This document shows positions 10,667 to 20,845 of a stretch of 48,420 nucleotides of DNA, one piece after another. This DNA comes from an uncultured Clostridia bacterium. GTDB taxonomy: Bacteria > Bacillota > Clostridia > TANB77 > CAG-508. Positions within the stretch are counted from its first letter, which is position 1. Each line of letters starts with the position of its first letter. Location: positions 1 through 48,420 of the forward strand of contig CANRDJ010000005.1 of NCBI GenBank assembly GCA_947629355.1. Direction: 5' to 3'. The notes below the pieces were generated by a model that searched no databases, had not been told where the DNA came from, and worked only from the letters and a program-made list of their open reading frames with translations. The translations under genes were made by a program, and so were the position numbers.

Positions 10667-11185
10667 ATGGATAATATAAAAATACTAATAGATGAAAAAA
10701 AATTGCATAAGAGAATTGAAGAAATAGCTATTCAAATATCAGAAGAGTATAAGGGAAAGGAAATTGTTCTTATTTGTATTTTAAAGGGTTCTGTATTTTT
10801 TACAGTTGATTTAGCTAAAAGAATAAATAGTAATGTAAAATTAGAATTTATAAGAGTATCAAGTTATAATGAGGGAACAGAGAGTTCTGGTAAAATAAAA
10901 ATGATTTTAGATTTAAAAGATAGTATAGAAGGAAAAAATGTTATTATAGTAGAAGATATAATAGATACAGGAAGAACACTTTCATATTTAATTGAGTATT
11001 TAAAAACAAAAAATCCTAAATCTGTTAAACTATGTGCATTATTAGACAAGCCAGAAAGAAGAGTACAAGATGTAAAAGTAGATTATGTAGGATTTCAAAT
11101 ACCAGATAAATTTGTAGTAGGTTATGGATTAGACGTTGATGAAAAATATAGAAATTTTCCATATATAGGATATATAGATGTTTAA
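10667..11185 (+). CDS. hpt: Hypoxanthine phosphoribosyltransferase
   Basis: LICILKGSVFFTVDLAKRI...VIIVEDIIDTGRTLSYL (PRPP motif). Confidence 0.93.
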   Translation: MDNIKILIDEKKLHKRIEEIAIQISEEYKGKEIVLICILKGSVFFTVDLAKRINSNVKLEFIRVSSYNEGTESSGKIKMILDLKDSIEGKNVIIVEDIIDTGRTLSYLIEYLKTKNPKSVKLCALLDKPERRVQDVKVDYVGFQIPDKFVVGYGLDVDEKYRNFPYIGYIDV

Positions 11186-12965
11186 TATAAAAGAAGAGCT
11201 TAAAAAACTTCCGGAAAAGCCTGGAGTTTATATAATGAGGGATAAAAATGATAATATTTTGTATGTAGGTAAAGCAGTAATATTAAAAAACAGGGTAAAA
11301 CAGTATTTTAATAAAACTAATAAAACTGCAAGAATTGAAAAAATGGTTTCTTTAATAGATCATTTTGAATATATAGTTACAGACAATGAAGCTGAAGCTT
11401 TGATATTGGAGTGTAACCTTATAAAAAAGAATATGCCTAAATTCAATGTACTTTTGAAAGACGATAAAACATATCCATATATAAAAATAGATATAAAATC
11501 AGATTATCCAAACATATTTATAACAAGAAGATTTTTAAATGATGGGGCAAAATATTTTGGACCATATGCAAATGCTGGTAGTGCAAAAGAAATGTTGAAT
11601 TTTATAAAGGAACGTTTCCAAATAAGACAGTGTAGAAAATTTAAAAGTAATAAGAGAGCATGCTTAAATTATCATATAAAAAAATGTTTAGCACCTTGTA
11701 TGGGGTATGTTAGTAAAGATAAATATAGAAAACAAATAGACCAAATCATAATGCTTTTAGAAGGAAAAACTAGGGAGATAATAAAACAAATAAATGAAGA
11801 AATCATAGAATTATCAAATAAGCAAGAATATGAAAAAGCAGCTATTTTAAGAGATAAGAAGATTGCAATTGAAAGGATTTCCGAGAAACAAAAAGTATCT
11901 AATATAAATGAAAAAGCTATAGATGTAATAGGAATTGCTAAAAATGAATTATCAATTTGTATAGAAATATTCTTTATAAGGAACAGTAAAATGATAGGCA
12001 GAGAACATTACTTTTTTGAAAATTCAAATGAATTAACAGAGAATGAAACTTTGTCAGAATTTATAAAACAATATTATATAAATAGAATAGATTTACCTAC
12101 TAAAATAATGCTTCCAGAGAAAATAGAAGATATAGAGATAATAGAAAATCTATTATCTAATAAAGCCAATAGAAAAATAGAATTTAAAATCCCTAAAAAG
12201 GGTGAAAAATTAAGACTTATAGAGATGACAAATAATAACGCTAAAATTACTTTAGATAATAAAACAAGAGAAAAAGAAGATATAGTATTAAAACTAAAAG
12301 AAGTACTAAAACTTGATAAATTACCAAGAAAGATTGAATGTTTTGATATTTCTAATATAGCAGGAGAATATATGGTTGCAGGAATGTGTGTTGCAAAAGA
12401 CGGAATTATAAATAGGAATTTAGCAAGAAGATTTAAAATAAAAACAGTGTTTACTCAAGATGACCCTAAATGTATGGAAGAAGTTGTAACAAGAAGAATT
12501 AAACATTCAGTAGAAAATCCCAAAGGGGCATTTGGTAACTTGCCAAATTTGATTTTTGCAGATGGAGGTATTACGCAGATAAGAGCTATTAAAAGAGCAG
12601 TTAATAAATATAATGTTAGTATACCAGTATTTGGCATGGTAAAAGATGATAAGCATAATACTAAAAAATTAATAAATGAAAATAAAGATGAAATTGAGTT
12701 AAATGATACTTTAATGAACTTTGTAACTAATATGCAAAATGAAGTTCATAGAATAGCAATTGAATATAATAGAAAACTAAGAGATAAGGATATTACTAAA
12801 TCTAAGCTAGATAAAATAAAAGGTATAGGAGAAAAAAGAAAGAAGGATTTACTTAAAAATTTTGGTAGTATAGAAGGTATAAAAAATGCGGATATTACAG
12901 AAATATCAAAAGTAAAAGGAATTACAGAAGAATTAGCAAGAAAAATAAAGAAAGAACTCATATGA
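11178..12965 (+). CDS. uvrC: Excinuclease ABC subunit C
   Basis: LPEKPGVYIMRDKNDNILYVGKAVILKNRVKQYF (GIY-YIG), C-terminal HhH domain. Confidence 0.97.
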   Translation: MFNIKEELKKLPEKPGVYIMRDKNDNILYVGKAVILKNRVKQYFNKTNKTARIEKMVSLIDHFEYIVTDNEAEALILECNLIKKNMPKFNVLLKDDKTYPYIKIDIKSDYPNIFITRRFLNDGAKYFGPYANAGSAKEMLNFIKERFQIRQCRKFKSNKRACLNYHIKKCLAPCMGYVSKDKYRKQIDQIIMLLEGKTREIIKQINEEIIELSNKQEYEKAAILRDKKIAIERISEKQKVSNINEKAIDVIGIAKNELSICIEIFFIRNSKMIGREHYFFENSNELTENETLSEFIKQYYINRIDLPTKIMLPEKIEDIEIIENLLSNKANRKIEFKIPKKGEKLRLIEMTNNNAKITLDNKTREKEDIVLKLKEVLKLDKLPRKIECFDISNIAGEYMVAGMCVAKDGIINRNLARRFKIKTVFTQDDPKCMEEVVTRRIKHSVENPKGAFGNLPNLIFADGGITQIRAIKRAVNKYNVSIPVFGMVKDDKHNTKKLINENKDEIELNDTLMNFVTNMQNEVHRIAIEYNRKLRDKDITKSKLDKIKGIGEKRKKDLLKNFGSIEGIKNADITEISKVKGITEELARKIKKELI

Positions 12966-13036
12966 AAATTGTAATATTAATCAGACTTCTTGAATATAAT
13001 GTACCAATATAAATATAGTACAAGGAGTGTATAAAT

Positions 13037-13234
13037 ATGATTGATATTACAAAAGATGAATTTTGGGAAAATAGATATGATGAATTATCTAAAACAGAGA
13101 AAAAAAGAAATAAAGTAATAGACTATATTACCAAACATAAAATACTTACAATATTATTAATAAGTTTAGGAATATTAATGACAATAAATACAATTTTGAT
13201 ATATAATTTTTTTAGAATATTGAATAAATTGTAA
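13037..13234 (+). CDS. Hypothetical small membrane protein
   Basis: 65 aa, one TM segment, RBS aaggag. Confidence 0.5.
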   Translation: MIDITKDEFWENRYDELSKTEKKRNKVIDYITKHKILTILLISLGILMTINTILIYNFFRILNKL

Positions 13235-13382
13235 TTTGTTTTGTTAAATTTATTGCAAATGTGTAGGGGCGGAATCAATTTCCGCCCGAAAAACAATAAA
13301 TAATTCGCGGGCAGATATGGAATCTGCCCCTACGGATATAAAAATTAATTTAATTCAACAAACAACAATTTATCTAATAAAT
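13232..13382. repeat. Palindromic MITE/REP-like intergenic element, GTAGGGGCGGAATC family
   Basis: aaattgtaattt...gtaggggcggaatcaatttccgcccg...cgggcagatatggaatctgcccctac...aacaacaattta; near-identical core at 29968-30040. Confidence 0.7.
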
Positions 13383-13403
13383 AAGTAAGAAAGGTATAAA
13401 ATA

Positions 13404-14265
13404 ATGGATATAGCAAAAGATTGGAAAGATTATGCAATAATAGACATGGCAAATGGAGAAAAATTAGAAAGATGGAAAAATATAATATTAGTAAGACCTG
13501 ATCCACAAATAATTTGGAAAAATAAATCTTTTCCTAAAGAATGGGAAAAGGCAAATGCCACATATAAAAGAAGTAATAAAGGTGGCGGGGGTTGGAATTA
13601 TAGAACAAAACTTCCAGAGAGTTGGCAAGTAAAATATAAAGAGCTTACTTTTAATATAAAACCAATGGGATTTAAACATACAGGACTTTTCCCAGAACAA
13701 GCTGTAAATTGGGATTGGATGATTAATAAAATAAGAAATGTAAAAAGACCCATTAAAGTATTAAACCTTTTTGCATATACAGGAGGTGCATCAGTGGCAT
13801 GTTTATATGCAGGTGCTTCTGTTTGCCATGTAGATAGTTCTAAAGGAATGGTGTCATGGGCAAAAGAAAATGTTATATCTTCTAAACTGCAAGATAAACC
13901 AATTAGATACATAGTAGATGATGTAATAAAATTTGTAAATAGGGAAATAAGAAGAGGAAATAAATATGATGCAATAATAATGGATCCACCATCGTATGGC
14001 AGAGGAGCTTCTCGGAGAAATATGGCAATTTGAAAATAATATTTCAGATTTAATAAACCTTTGTGTAAATATTTTAAGTGACAATCCATTATTTTTCTTA
14101 ATTAATTCATATACTACAGGAATATCAGCAGGAGTATTAAGTAATTTATTAAGATTAAATTTAAAGAATTTTAAAGGTAAAATTTCATCAGGAGAAATAG
14201 GGTTACCTATGAATAATTCAGAATTAATACTTCCTTGTGGTATTTATGGAAGGTGGGAAAGCTAG
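13404..14265 (+). CDS. Class I SAM-dependent methyltransferase (RlmI/rRNA methyltransferase-like), expressed through a +1 shift at CGGA
   Basis: FAYTGGASVACLYAGASVCHVDSSKGMVSWAKEN...IIMDPPSYGRGAS-G-EIWQFENNISDLINLC... Confidence 0.88.
14013..14016 (+). other. +1 frameshift site TCT|CGG|A -> Gly (methyltransferase)
   Basis: Zero frame RRNMAI*; +1 frame GRGASGEIWQF. Confidence 0.9.
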
Positions 14266-14377
14266 TCGATGTAAATTTTGTCTGGAAAATTGTTCTAGGA
14301 AAAGATCAACTCATGGAAATTTTTTATGAGTAAAGTATCAAAGATAAAATTATGTAAAATTTATGAAATTTTAAAAA

Positions 14378-14424
14378 TTATATATGAAAACAAGATAAAA
14401 AAAATTCATATATAATTTTTTTGT
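14378..14424 (+). terminator. Hairpin terminator
   Basis: aattatatatgaa...ttcatatataatttttttgtg. Confidence 0.6.
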
Positions 14425-14497
14425 GTTTATAAACGAAATAAAAATAATGCATAAATTGGTAATAAAATCATCATAAAGAAGTAAGAGGTGATTTTAT

Positions 14498-15133
14498 TTG
14501 ATTGAAAAGTTATGTTATAAACTAACAAAAGATATTCAAAATAAAATGCCAGATGTTGATGATGAAAGAGCAGAAATTATAAATTATGGACTTCAATTAA
14601 TAATAGGTGAAATTCCAAAAATGTTTGTAATAATTGTAATTGCTTATATTTGTAGAGTGCTAAAACTTACAATATTAGCTTTATTATTTATAATGCCTTA
14701 TAAAAGCTTTTCAGGAGGAGTTCATTTAAAAACTCATATTGGATGCATAATTGCAACAAGTTTTTTTTATATAGGAAACGCACTTTTAAGCAAATATATT
14801 ATTATAGAACCTATATATATAAAATATATCTTAATTGCATTAATATGGATCTTTAGTATAACTATGATAAAGTTATATGCACCAGCAGATACAGAAGCGG
14901 TTCCAATTCTTAGAAAAAAAGATAGAAGACTAAAAAAAATATTATCATACTTAACTATGACACTAACATTACTTATAGCAATATTTACAACGAATTCTAC
15001 AATAGCAAATTTATTAATATTTGGAACTGCTTTGCAAACGATATCTATTACTCGTTTTATGTATAAATTGACAAACAATAAATATGGATATGAAGAATAT
15101 ATAAAAGCTAAGAAAAGTACAAATTTGGCTTAA
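14498..15133 (+). CDS. agrB: AgrB-like accessory gene regulator (AIP processing/export)
   Basis: MPDVDDERAEIINYGLQLIIGEIPK...LLFIMPYKSFSGGVHLKTHIGC. Confidence 0.9.
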   Translation: MIEKLCYKLTKDIQNKMPDVDDERAEIINYGLQLIIGEIPKMFVIIVIAYICRVLKLTILALLFIMPYKSFSGGVHLKTHIGCIIATSFFYIGNALLSKYIIIEPIYIKYILIALIWIFSITMIKLYAPADTEAVPILRKKDRRLKKILSYLTMTLTLLIAIFTTNSTIANLLIFGTALQTISITRFMYKLTNNKYGYEEYIKAKKSTNLA

Positions 15134-15253
15134 CTTAAAATTGCATAAATTATAATAAAAGTGAGAATGAGTACTAAATATTTAATTATTTAAAAGCTAA
15201 ATTTTAATATCTAAGAGTACAAAATGTTTCACATTTTGAAGGGGGGAAAAACT

Positions 15254-15373
15254 ATGTTAAAACTATTAGCAAAGGTAGCAGAAAAATATGCAAAATCTAC
15301 AAATACAGCATGCTATTTTTGGTTAGCATGGCACCAACCAAAAATGCCAAAATCTTTAATAAAAAAAGATTAA
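15254..15373 (+). CDS. agrD: AgrD-like autoinducing-peptide precursor, 39 aa (absent from the ORF track)
   Basis: MLKLLAKVAEKYAKSTNTACYFWLAWHQPKMPKSLIKKD*: amphipathic leader, Cys core, PKxPxSL tail; directly downstream of agrB. Confidence 0.88.
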   Translation: MLKLLAKVAEKYAKSTNTACYFWLAWHQPKMPKSLIKKD

Positions 15374-15394
15374 GAATAAAGTTGATTTCATAAA

Positions 15395-15424
15395 AAAGAA
15401 GCTGTATTAACAACAGCTTCTTTG
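15395..15424. terminator. Terminator between convergent agrBD and agrCA
   Basis: aagaagctgtattaacaacagcttcttt. Confidence 0.75.
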
Positions 15425-15430
15425 CTTATT

Positions 15431-16789
15431 TTAAAAATAAATTTCTAATTGTTGTTTAAATAATCTATTATCTTTTGTAGTAAATAAATTTAGATTATTA
15501 GTTTTCTTTAGAATTTTACGAACTTCCCACAAACCAAGGCCATGATTTTTACCATCATCGTCTGCTTTAGAAGTATAACCCTTTTCAAAAATTCTGTCAG
15601 TATTTATATCTTTGTTTGAATAAGTATTTTCAATTATAAATAATTGCCTATTTAATTTATTATTCCTGCGAATTGTAATATAAATAGCTTTTTCATCACA
15701 CTTGCTACTTGCTTCAATAGCATTATCTAAAAGTATTCCAAGAATTCTAGTTAAATCATAAATTTTTATATTTAATGTTTTTAAATCTAAAAAAACTTCA
15801 AAGTTCATTTTAATTCCAAGCTCTTCAGCTTTATGATATTTAGATGTAAGTAAACTATATACAGCAGGGTTATTAATTAGTTCTGGATTTAATATTGCTA
15901 AGTTATTAACTTTTTGACAATCAGCCATTAAGTCAGAATAATAATCTTTTAAACCTTCAATATTATTAGTAGAGATATATCCACCTATAGATTGAACTAT
16001 ATTATTAAAATCATGTTTAAATCCTCTAATATTATCATAAAGAATAGTTAAAGTTTTATTATATAATCTTTCTTCTTCTAAACTTTCAGTAGTTATTTCT
16101 AATTTATTAGTTCTAAATAAACTGTATATGCTAATTAAAAAATATAGTAATAAAACAAGTATATTTATTATAATTATACTTACTGGTAGTATATCTATAT
16201 AAACTGTTGCAATATAAACTTGTAAAGCTATAGATATAATTCCAGTAATAAAATTTATTAGTAATATAGTAATGTTTTTTCTTTTCATTTTACTAACAAG
16301 TAATATATTAATATTTTTTTTATGTAAAAATCTATAAATAATATAAGATAACATATATAAAGTTATTGAATATATCATTTTAAATAAAGTTATTTTTGTA
16401 ATAGTTTGAGAATCAATTTTAAATAAAAACATACAGAAAGTAATTAGGATAGAACCTAATACTAAAAAGACTATATATGGAATTATTTCAGCAAGTATTG
16501 ATTTCAGAATATTAGTTTTAAATATAAAATAAGATAATATAGGACATGCAATAACATTAATAAATGTATTATAAGGAGTCGGAACAAACCATAAATTTAT
16601 AAAGCCAATCAATGAAAGTATAATAATATAAAGTGCTTTTTGTTTTGAGGTGCATTTTATATTAAGTATTGTTGTAAACAATAGCATTGAAACTGTTAGT
16701 TCAAGTACCAACATAGGCATACTAGTTATTTTAAGTAGTAATTCATTTTCTGTAGTTAATGCTACCCAAATTGTTTGTAAAATTTTCAT
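15431..16789 (-). CDS. agrC: AgrC-like sensor histidine kinase (GHKL ATPase domain)
   Basis: N-terminal multi-TM, IRGFKHDFNNIVQSIGGY, ILGILLDNAIEAS, KNHGLGLWEVRKI. Confidence 0.88.
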   Translation of the reverse strand: MKILQTIWVALTTENELLLKITSMPMLVLELTVSMLLFTTILNIKCTSKQKALYIIILSLIGFINLWFVPTPYNTFINVIACPILSYFIFKTNILKSILAEIIPYIVFLVLGSILITFCMFLFKIDSQTITKITLFKMIYSITLYMLSYIIYRFLHKKNINILLVSKMKRKNITILLINFITGIISIALQVYIATVYIDILPVSIIIINILVLLLYFLISIYSLFRTNKLEITTESLEEERLYNKTLTILYDNIRGFKHDFNNIVQSIGGYISTNNIEGLKDYYSDLMADCQKVNNLAILNPELINNPAVYSLLTSKYHKAEELGIKMNFEVFLDLKTLNIKIYDLTRILGILLDNAIEASSKCDEKAIYITIRRNNKLNRQLFIIENTYSNKDINTDRIFEKGYTSKADDDGKNHGLGLWEVRKILKKTNNLNLFTTKDNRLFKQQLEIYF

Positions 16790-17483
16790 TTTTTAAAACC
16801 TCCATTACTTTATTTTTATATTTTGCACCAATAGAACAAAATTCATTTGGTGAAAAAAGTATTGTATTTTTATTAGAATTTATATTAGATATATTTTTTA
16901 CGTTTACCATGTATGACTTATGACATCTTACAAAGTTTTTTGGTAAGCAATTTTGGATTTTATTGAAAGAACTATATGTTTCGTATGTACGAGTATTCGT
17001 ACAAAAAACAAGTTTCATACCATCTTTTTTTATATAATTTATTTCATCTTGATTAATTATGGTTTTATCATTGTTTAATTTAATAAATTTTGATGGAGTA
17101 TGTTTAATATCATCCATCAACCTTAAAATTGTTTCCTCAAGTCTTTCATCTACAATAGGTTTGGGTAAAAAATCAAATGTTTTATATTTATATGCAATTA
17201 ATGCATATTCTAAATGGCCAGTACTAAAAATTATATATACATCTTTATTTTTCTTTCTTACCATATCTGCTATATCGCAACCAGTTATTTCAGAATTTAA
17301 GTTTATATCTAGAATTAAAACATCTACTTTATTATCTTTAAGATATTTAATAACATCAGATGCATTAGATGCTTTCAAGCTTATTTCTGCATCAATATTA
17401 TTATTAATAAATATAGCTTCTAACATTTTTGCAAGACGATTTAATACAGCAACGTTATCATCACATATAACAAAATTCAACAT
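16743..17483 (-). CDS. agrA: AgrA-like response regulator with LytTR DNA-binding domain
   Basis: MLNFVICDDNVAVLNRL...VLILDINLN...PKNFVRCHKSYMVNVKNI. Confidence 0.9.
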   Translation of the reverse strand: MLNFVICDDNVAVLNRLAKMLEAIFINNNIDAEISLKASNASDVIKYLKDNKVDVLILDINLNSEITGCDIADMVRKKNKDVYIIFSTGHLEYALIAYKYKTFDFLPKPIVDERLEETILRLMDDIKHTPSKFIKLNNDKTIINQDEINYIKKDGMKLVFCTNTRTYETYSSFNKIQNCLPKNFVRCHKSYMVNVKNISNINSNKNTILFSPNEFCSIGAKYKNKVMEVLKNENFTNNLGSINYRK

Positions 17484-17788
17484 AATACCAACTACCTATA
17501 ATATAATTAAATAGTAAAATAATGGTATTAATCATTATTTTACACATAAAAAATTCCTTAATTTTCCAAATTAATTTTAATATAATCCAAAAAGAAAATA
17601 TTGTCAATATAAAAAGAATAAAAACGCAAACTTGGGATTTATAGGTATTTTTTGACATATTAGTAAAAAAACAAATAATAAAAAATAGAAAAATAATTTT
17701 AAATTTTATTTAATTAATTATAAAGAATGTAACACAAAAAAGAAAAAATATGATATAATTAAAAAACATTTTATTAAGGAGGGCTTCT

Positions 17789-18358
17789 ATGAATAAAACA
17801 AAAAGAAGAATATTTAATACAGCAGTAGAAATATTTTCAAAAAAAGGATATGATAATGCAAGCGTAGAGGAAATTACTGCAATAGCAGGAGTCGCAAAAG
17901 GATCATTATATTATCATTTTCAAAAAAAAGAAGATATATTTGATATGCTACTAGAAGAGGGAATAAAACTATTAAAAAATAATATAGAAATAAAAACAAA
18001 AAATTGTACTACAGCATTAGAAAAATTAAAAGCAATAATTTTAGTTCAAATAAAAGTTATTGTTAAATATGAAGACTTTCTTAATGTTGTATTTTCACAA
18101 ATATGGGGAGAAGATAATAAAAATATAAAATGTAAAAAAGCAGTATTTACATATATAAAAATTATTGAAAAAGTAATTAAAGAAGGAATTGAAAACGGTG
18201 AATTCTATGATGGTGATATAGAAGCACTTGCATCAGGAGTATTTGGAATAACATGTTCAAGCCTTATATATAGAATAAAAAAGAATAGAACTGTTGATAT
18301 ACAAAGAATATATGAAGGATTTATAGATACAGTAATTAGAGGAATAAGTAAAATATAA
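17789..18358 (+). CDS. TetR family transcriptional regulator
   Basis: KRRIFNTAVEIFSKKGYDNASVEEITAIAGVAKGSLYYHFQKKEDIF. Confidence 0.92.
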   Translation: MNKTKRRIFNTAVEIFSKKGYDNASVEEITAIAGVAKGSLYYHFQKKEDIFDMLLEEGIKLLKNNIEIKTKNCTTALEKLKAIILVQIKVIVKYEDFLNVVFSQIWGEDNKNIKCKKAVFTYIKIIEKVIKEGIENGEFYDGDIEALASGVFGITCSSLIYRIKKNRTVDIQRIYEGFIDTVIRGISKI

Positions 18359-18439
18359 TATATGAGAAGAAGAGATGCATACATGAGATTATAAAATTTC
18401 TTTAAAAAGAAATTTTCATCTATACTAGAAATTTTGTTA

Positions 18440-18474
18440 TACAGGTGGTAGCAATATCACTTGTATATTTTTTT
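18440..18474 (+). terminator. Hairpin plus T-run between tetR and the AMP-ligase gene
   Basis: atacaggtggtagcaatatcacttgtatattttttt. Confidence 0.6.
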
Positions 18475-18573
18475 GCCCAGAAATATTTATACTGACCTAC
18501 CAGTTTAAAGACTTTTAAAAAAATTTATTGTAAAATATATGCATAACTTTAAAGGTGTGGGTGGAAATAGAAA

Positions 18574-20286
18574 ATGGATAAAAGATTAGATAAGCATTTA
18601 GAAATAACTGATTTAAAAGATATGTTAAATAAAACAAATGGATTATATGGAGAAAAATTAGCATATAAAATAAGAATTAAAGATGGAAAATATAAAATAT
18701 TTACACATAGAAATATAAGAAATATGATTAATGCATTAGGTACATCATTAATAAATATGGGATTAAGAGATAAAAGAATAGCAGTTATAGGAGAAAATAG
18801 ATATGAATGGGAAATTGCCTATTTATCAATAGTATGTGGAACAGGAACTGTAGTACCACTAGATAAGGCACTTCCTGAAAATGAATTGGAATCTTTGATT
18901 GAAAGGTCTGAGGTAGAAGCAATTTTTTATTCAGATAAATATTTTGAAACTATACAGAAAATTAAATATAGCCAAAAGAATAAATTAAAACATTTAATTT
19001 CAATGGACTTACAAGAAAATAAGGAGGGAGTATATTCACAGGCAGAACTAATAAGAGAAGGACAAAAACTATTAGATAGAGGAGACAGAAGATTTTTAGA
19101 TGCCAAAATAAATGCAGATGAAATGAGTATAATGCTTTTTACATCAGGAACTACTTCTAAATCTAAAGTTGTAGCTTTATCTCATAAAAATATTTGTTCA
19201 AACTTAATGGATATTGGAAGCATTTTGGATGTAAATTCTGATGATGTATTCTTATCAGTATTGCCAATACATCATGTGTTTGAATGTACAGTTGGATTTC
19301 TTTTTGCACTATATAAAGGGGCACAAATAGTATTTTGTGATGGATTAAGGCATATTGTCCAAAATCTAAATGAATATCATGTTTCTGTTATGGCATGTGT
19401 TCCTGCTATATATGAAAGAATTTTTAAAATAATAAGAAAGAACATAGAAAAAAAAGGAAAGCTTGGTGAAATTTTAAAAAGAGAAGAAGAATACATAAAT
19501 GCTCCAATGACTGTAAAAAAAGAAGTTTTTAAAGAAATACATGATATGATAGGCGGAAATGTAAAATTATTTATAAGTGGAGCGGCGTCATTAAATAAAA
19601 CTATAGAAGAAAAATATAGGTTGTTAGGTATAAACCTAATTCAAGGATATGGATGTACTGAAACATCACCAGTTGTAGGTATTGGAAGTAATAAATATAA
19701 TAAAATCGGTTCAGTAGGAAAGTCAGTTCCAAGTATTCAGGCTAAAATTATAGATGCAAATAATGAAGGTATAGGAGAATTAGCAGTTAAAGGACCTAGT
19801 GTAATGCTTGGATATTATAAAGATACAAAGGCTACAAAAGAAGTTATGCAAAATGGATGGTTTTTAACAGGAGATTTAGCAAAAATAGATGATGAAGGTT
19901 ATATATTTATATGCGGAAGAAAGAAAAGTGTAATTGTATTAAAAAATGGAAAGAACATTTTTCCAGAAGAAATGGAAGGTTTAGTTAATAAGATAGAAGG
20001 AGTTGAAGAATCTTTTATATATGGAAAACAAATTTCAGAAGATACAGAAGATATAAAAATAAATGTAAAAATAGTATTTGACAGAGATATAGTAAGAGAT
20101 GCTTATAAAGTACAAACAGATGAAGAGATTTATAATGTCTTATCTAATAAAATAAAAGAAATAAATAAAACAATACCAAAATATAAAGCAATTAGAGGAA
20201 TTATTTTAACAGAAGAACCACTAATAAAAACAACTACAAATAAAATAAAAAGGCAGGAAAATCTTAATGCAATTGAAAAATCTTAA
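18574..20286 (+). CDS. AMP-forming acyl-CoA/acyl-ACP synthetase
   Basis: MLFTSGTTSKSKVVALSHKNI, GYGCTETSPVVG, GWFLTGDLAKIDDEGYIFICGRKK. Confidence 0.9.
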   Translation: MDKRLDKHLEITDLKDMLNKTNGLYGEKLAYKIRIKDGKYKIFTHRNIRNMINALGTSLINMGLRDKRIAVIGENRYEWEIAYLSIVCGTGTVVPLDKALPENELESLIERSEVEAIFYSDKYFETIQKIKYSQKNKLKHLISMDLQENKEGVYSQAELIREGQKLLDRGDRRFLDAKINADEMSIMLFTSGTTSKSKVVALSHKNICSNLMDIGSILDVNSDDVFLSVLPIHHVFECTVGFLFALYKGAQIVFCDGLRHIVQNLNEYHVSVMACVPAIYERIFKIIRKNIEKKGKLGEILKREEEYINAPMTVKKEVFKEIHDMIGGNVKLFISGAASLNKTIEEKYRLLGINLIQGYGCTETSPVVGIGSNKYNKIGSVGKSVPSIQAKIIDANNEGIGELAVKGPSVMLGYYKDTKATKEVMQNGWFLTGDLAKIDDEGYIFICGRKKSVIVLKNGKNIFPEEMEGLVNKIEGVEESFIYGKQISEDTEDIKINVKIVFDRDIVRDAYKVQTDEEIYNVLSNKIKEINKTIPKYKAIRGIILTEEPLIKTTTNKIKRQENLNAIEKS

Positions 20287-20845
20287 AACAAAATTTTTAG
20301 GTAGAAATATTATTTATTATAAAGAAATAGATTCAACTCAAAAACAAATTTGGCAAAATATAGAAAATATGCCAAACGGTACTTTAGTTATAGCAGATAT
20401 TCAAACTATGGGAAAAGGGACACATGGGAGAAAATGGTATACAGATGAAGAAAATAATATAGCATTTTCATTTCTAATTAAAGAAAAATGTAACATAAAA
20501 AGGATGGAAGGATTAACTAAAGAAATTGCAGAGACGATAGTAGACATTATGAAAAAAAAGTATGGAATTATTCTTAAAATTAAAGAGCCAAATGACATTG
20601 TAATAAATAATAAAAAAATTGGAGGAATACTTACAGAAACAAAAACAATTTATGAGGAAGTAGAATATTTAGTAATTGGAATTGGTTTAAATACTTCTAA
20701 AGAAAATTTTACAGATGATATTAAGAATATTGCTACATCTATAAAAAAAGAATTTAGTATAAGTATCAATACCATAGAATTTATAACAGAATTTTGTAAT
20801 ATATTTGAAGAAAAAATAATAAGGAGGTTTGATATTATATTATGA
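20267..20845 (+). CDS. birA: Biotin--[acetyl-CoA-carboxylase] ligase lacking an N-terminal HTH
   Basis: DSTQKQIWQ...GTHGRKWYTDEENNIAFSFL...KEPNDIVINNKKIGGILTE. Confidence 0.88.
   Translation: MQLKNLKTKFLGRNIIYYKEIDSTQKQIWQNIENMPNGTLVIADIQTMGKGTHGRKWYTDEENNIAFSFLIKEKCNIKRMEGLTKEIAETIVDIMKKKYGIILKIKEPNDIVINNKKIGGILTETKTIYEEVEYLVIGIGLNTSKENFTDDIKNIATSIKKEFSISINTIEFITEFCNIFEEKIIRRFDIIL

Noticed and set aside
18361-18480. T-box-like leader upstream of the AMP-ligase (GGTGGTAGCAATATCAC)
   Set aside because: No canonical TGGNACCGCG, too short for stem I; better explained as a terminator for tetR.
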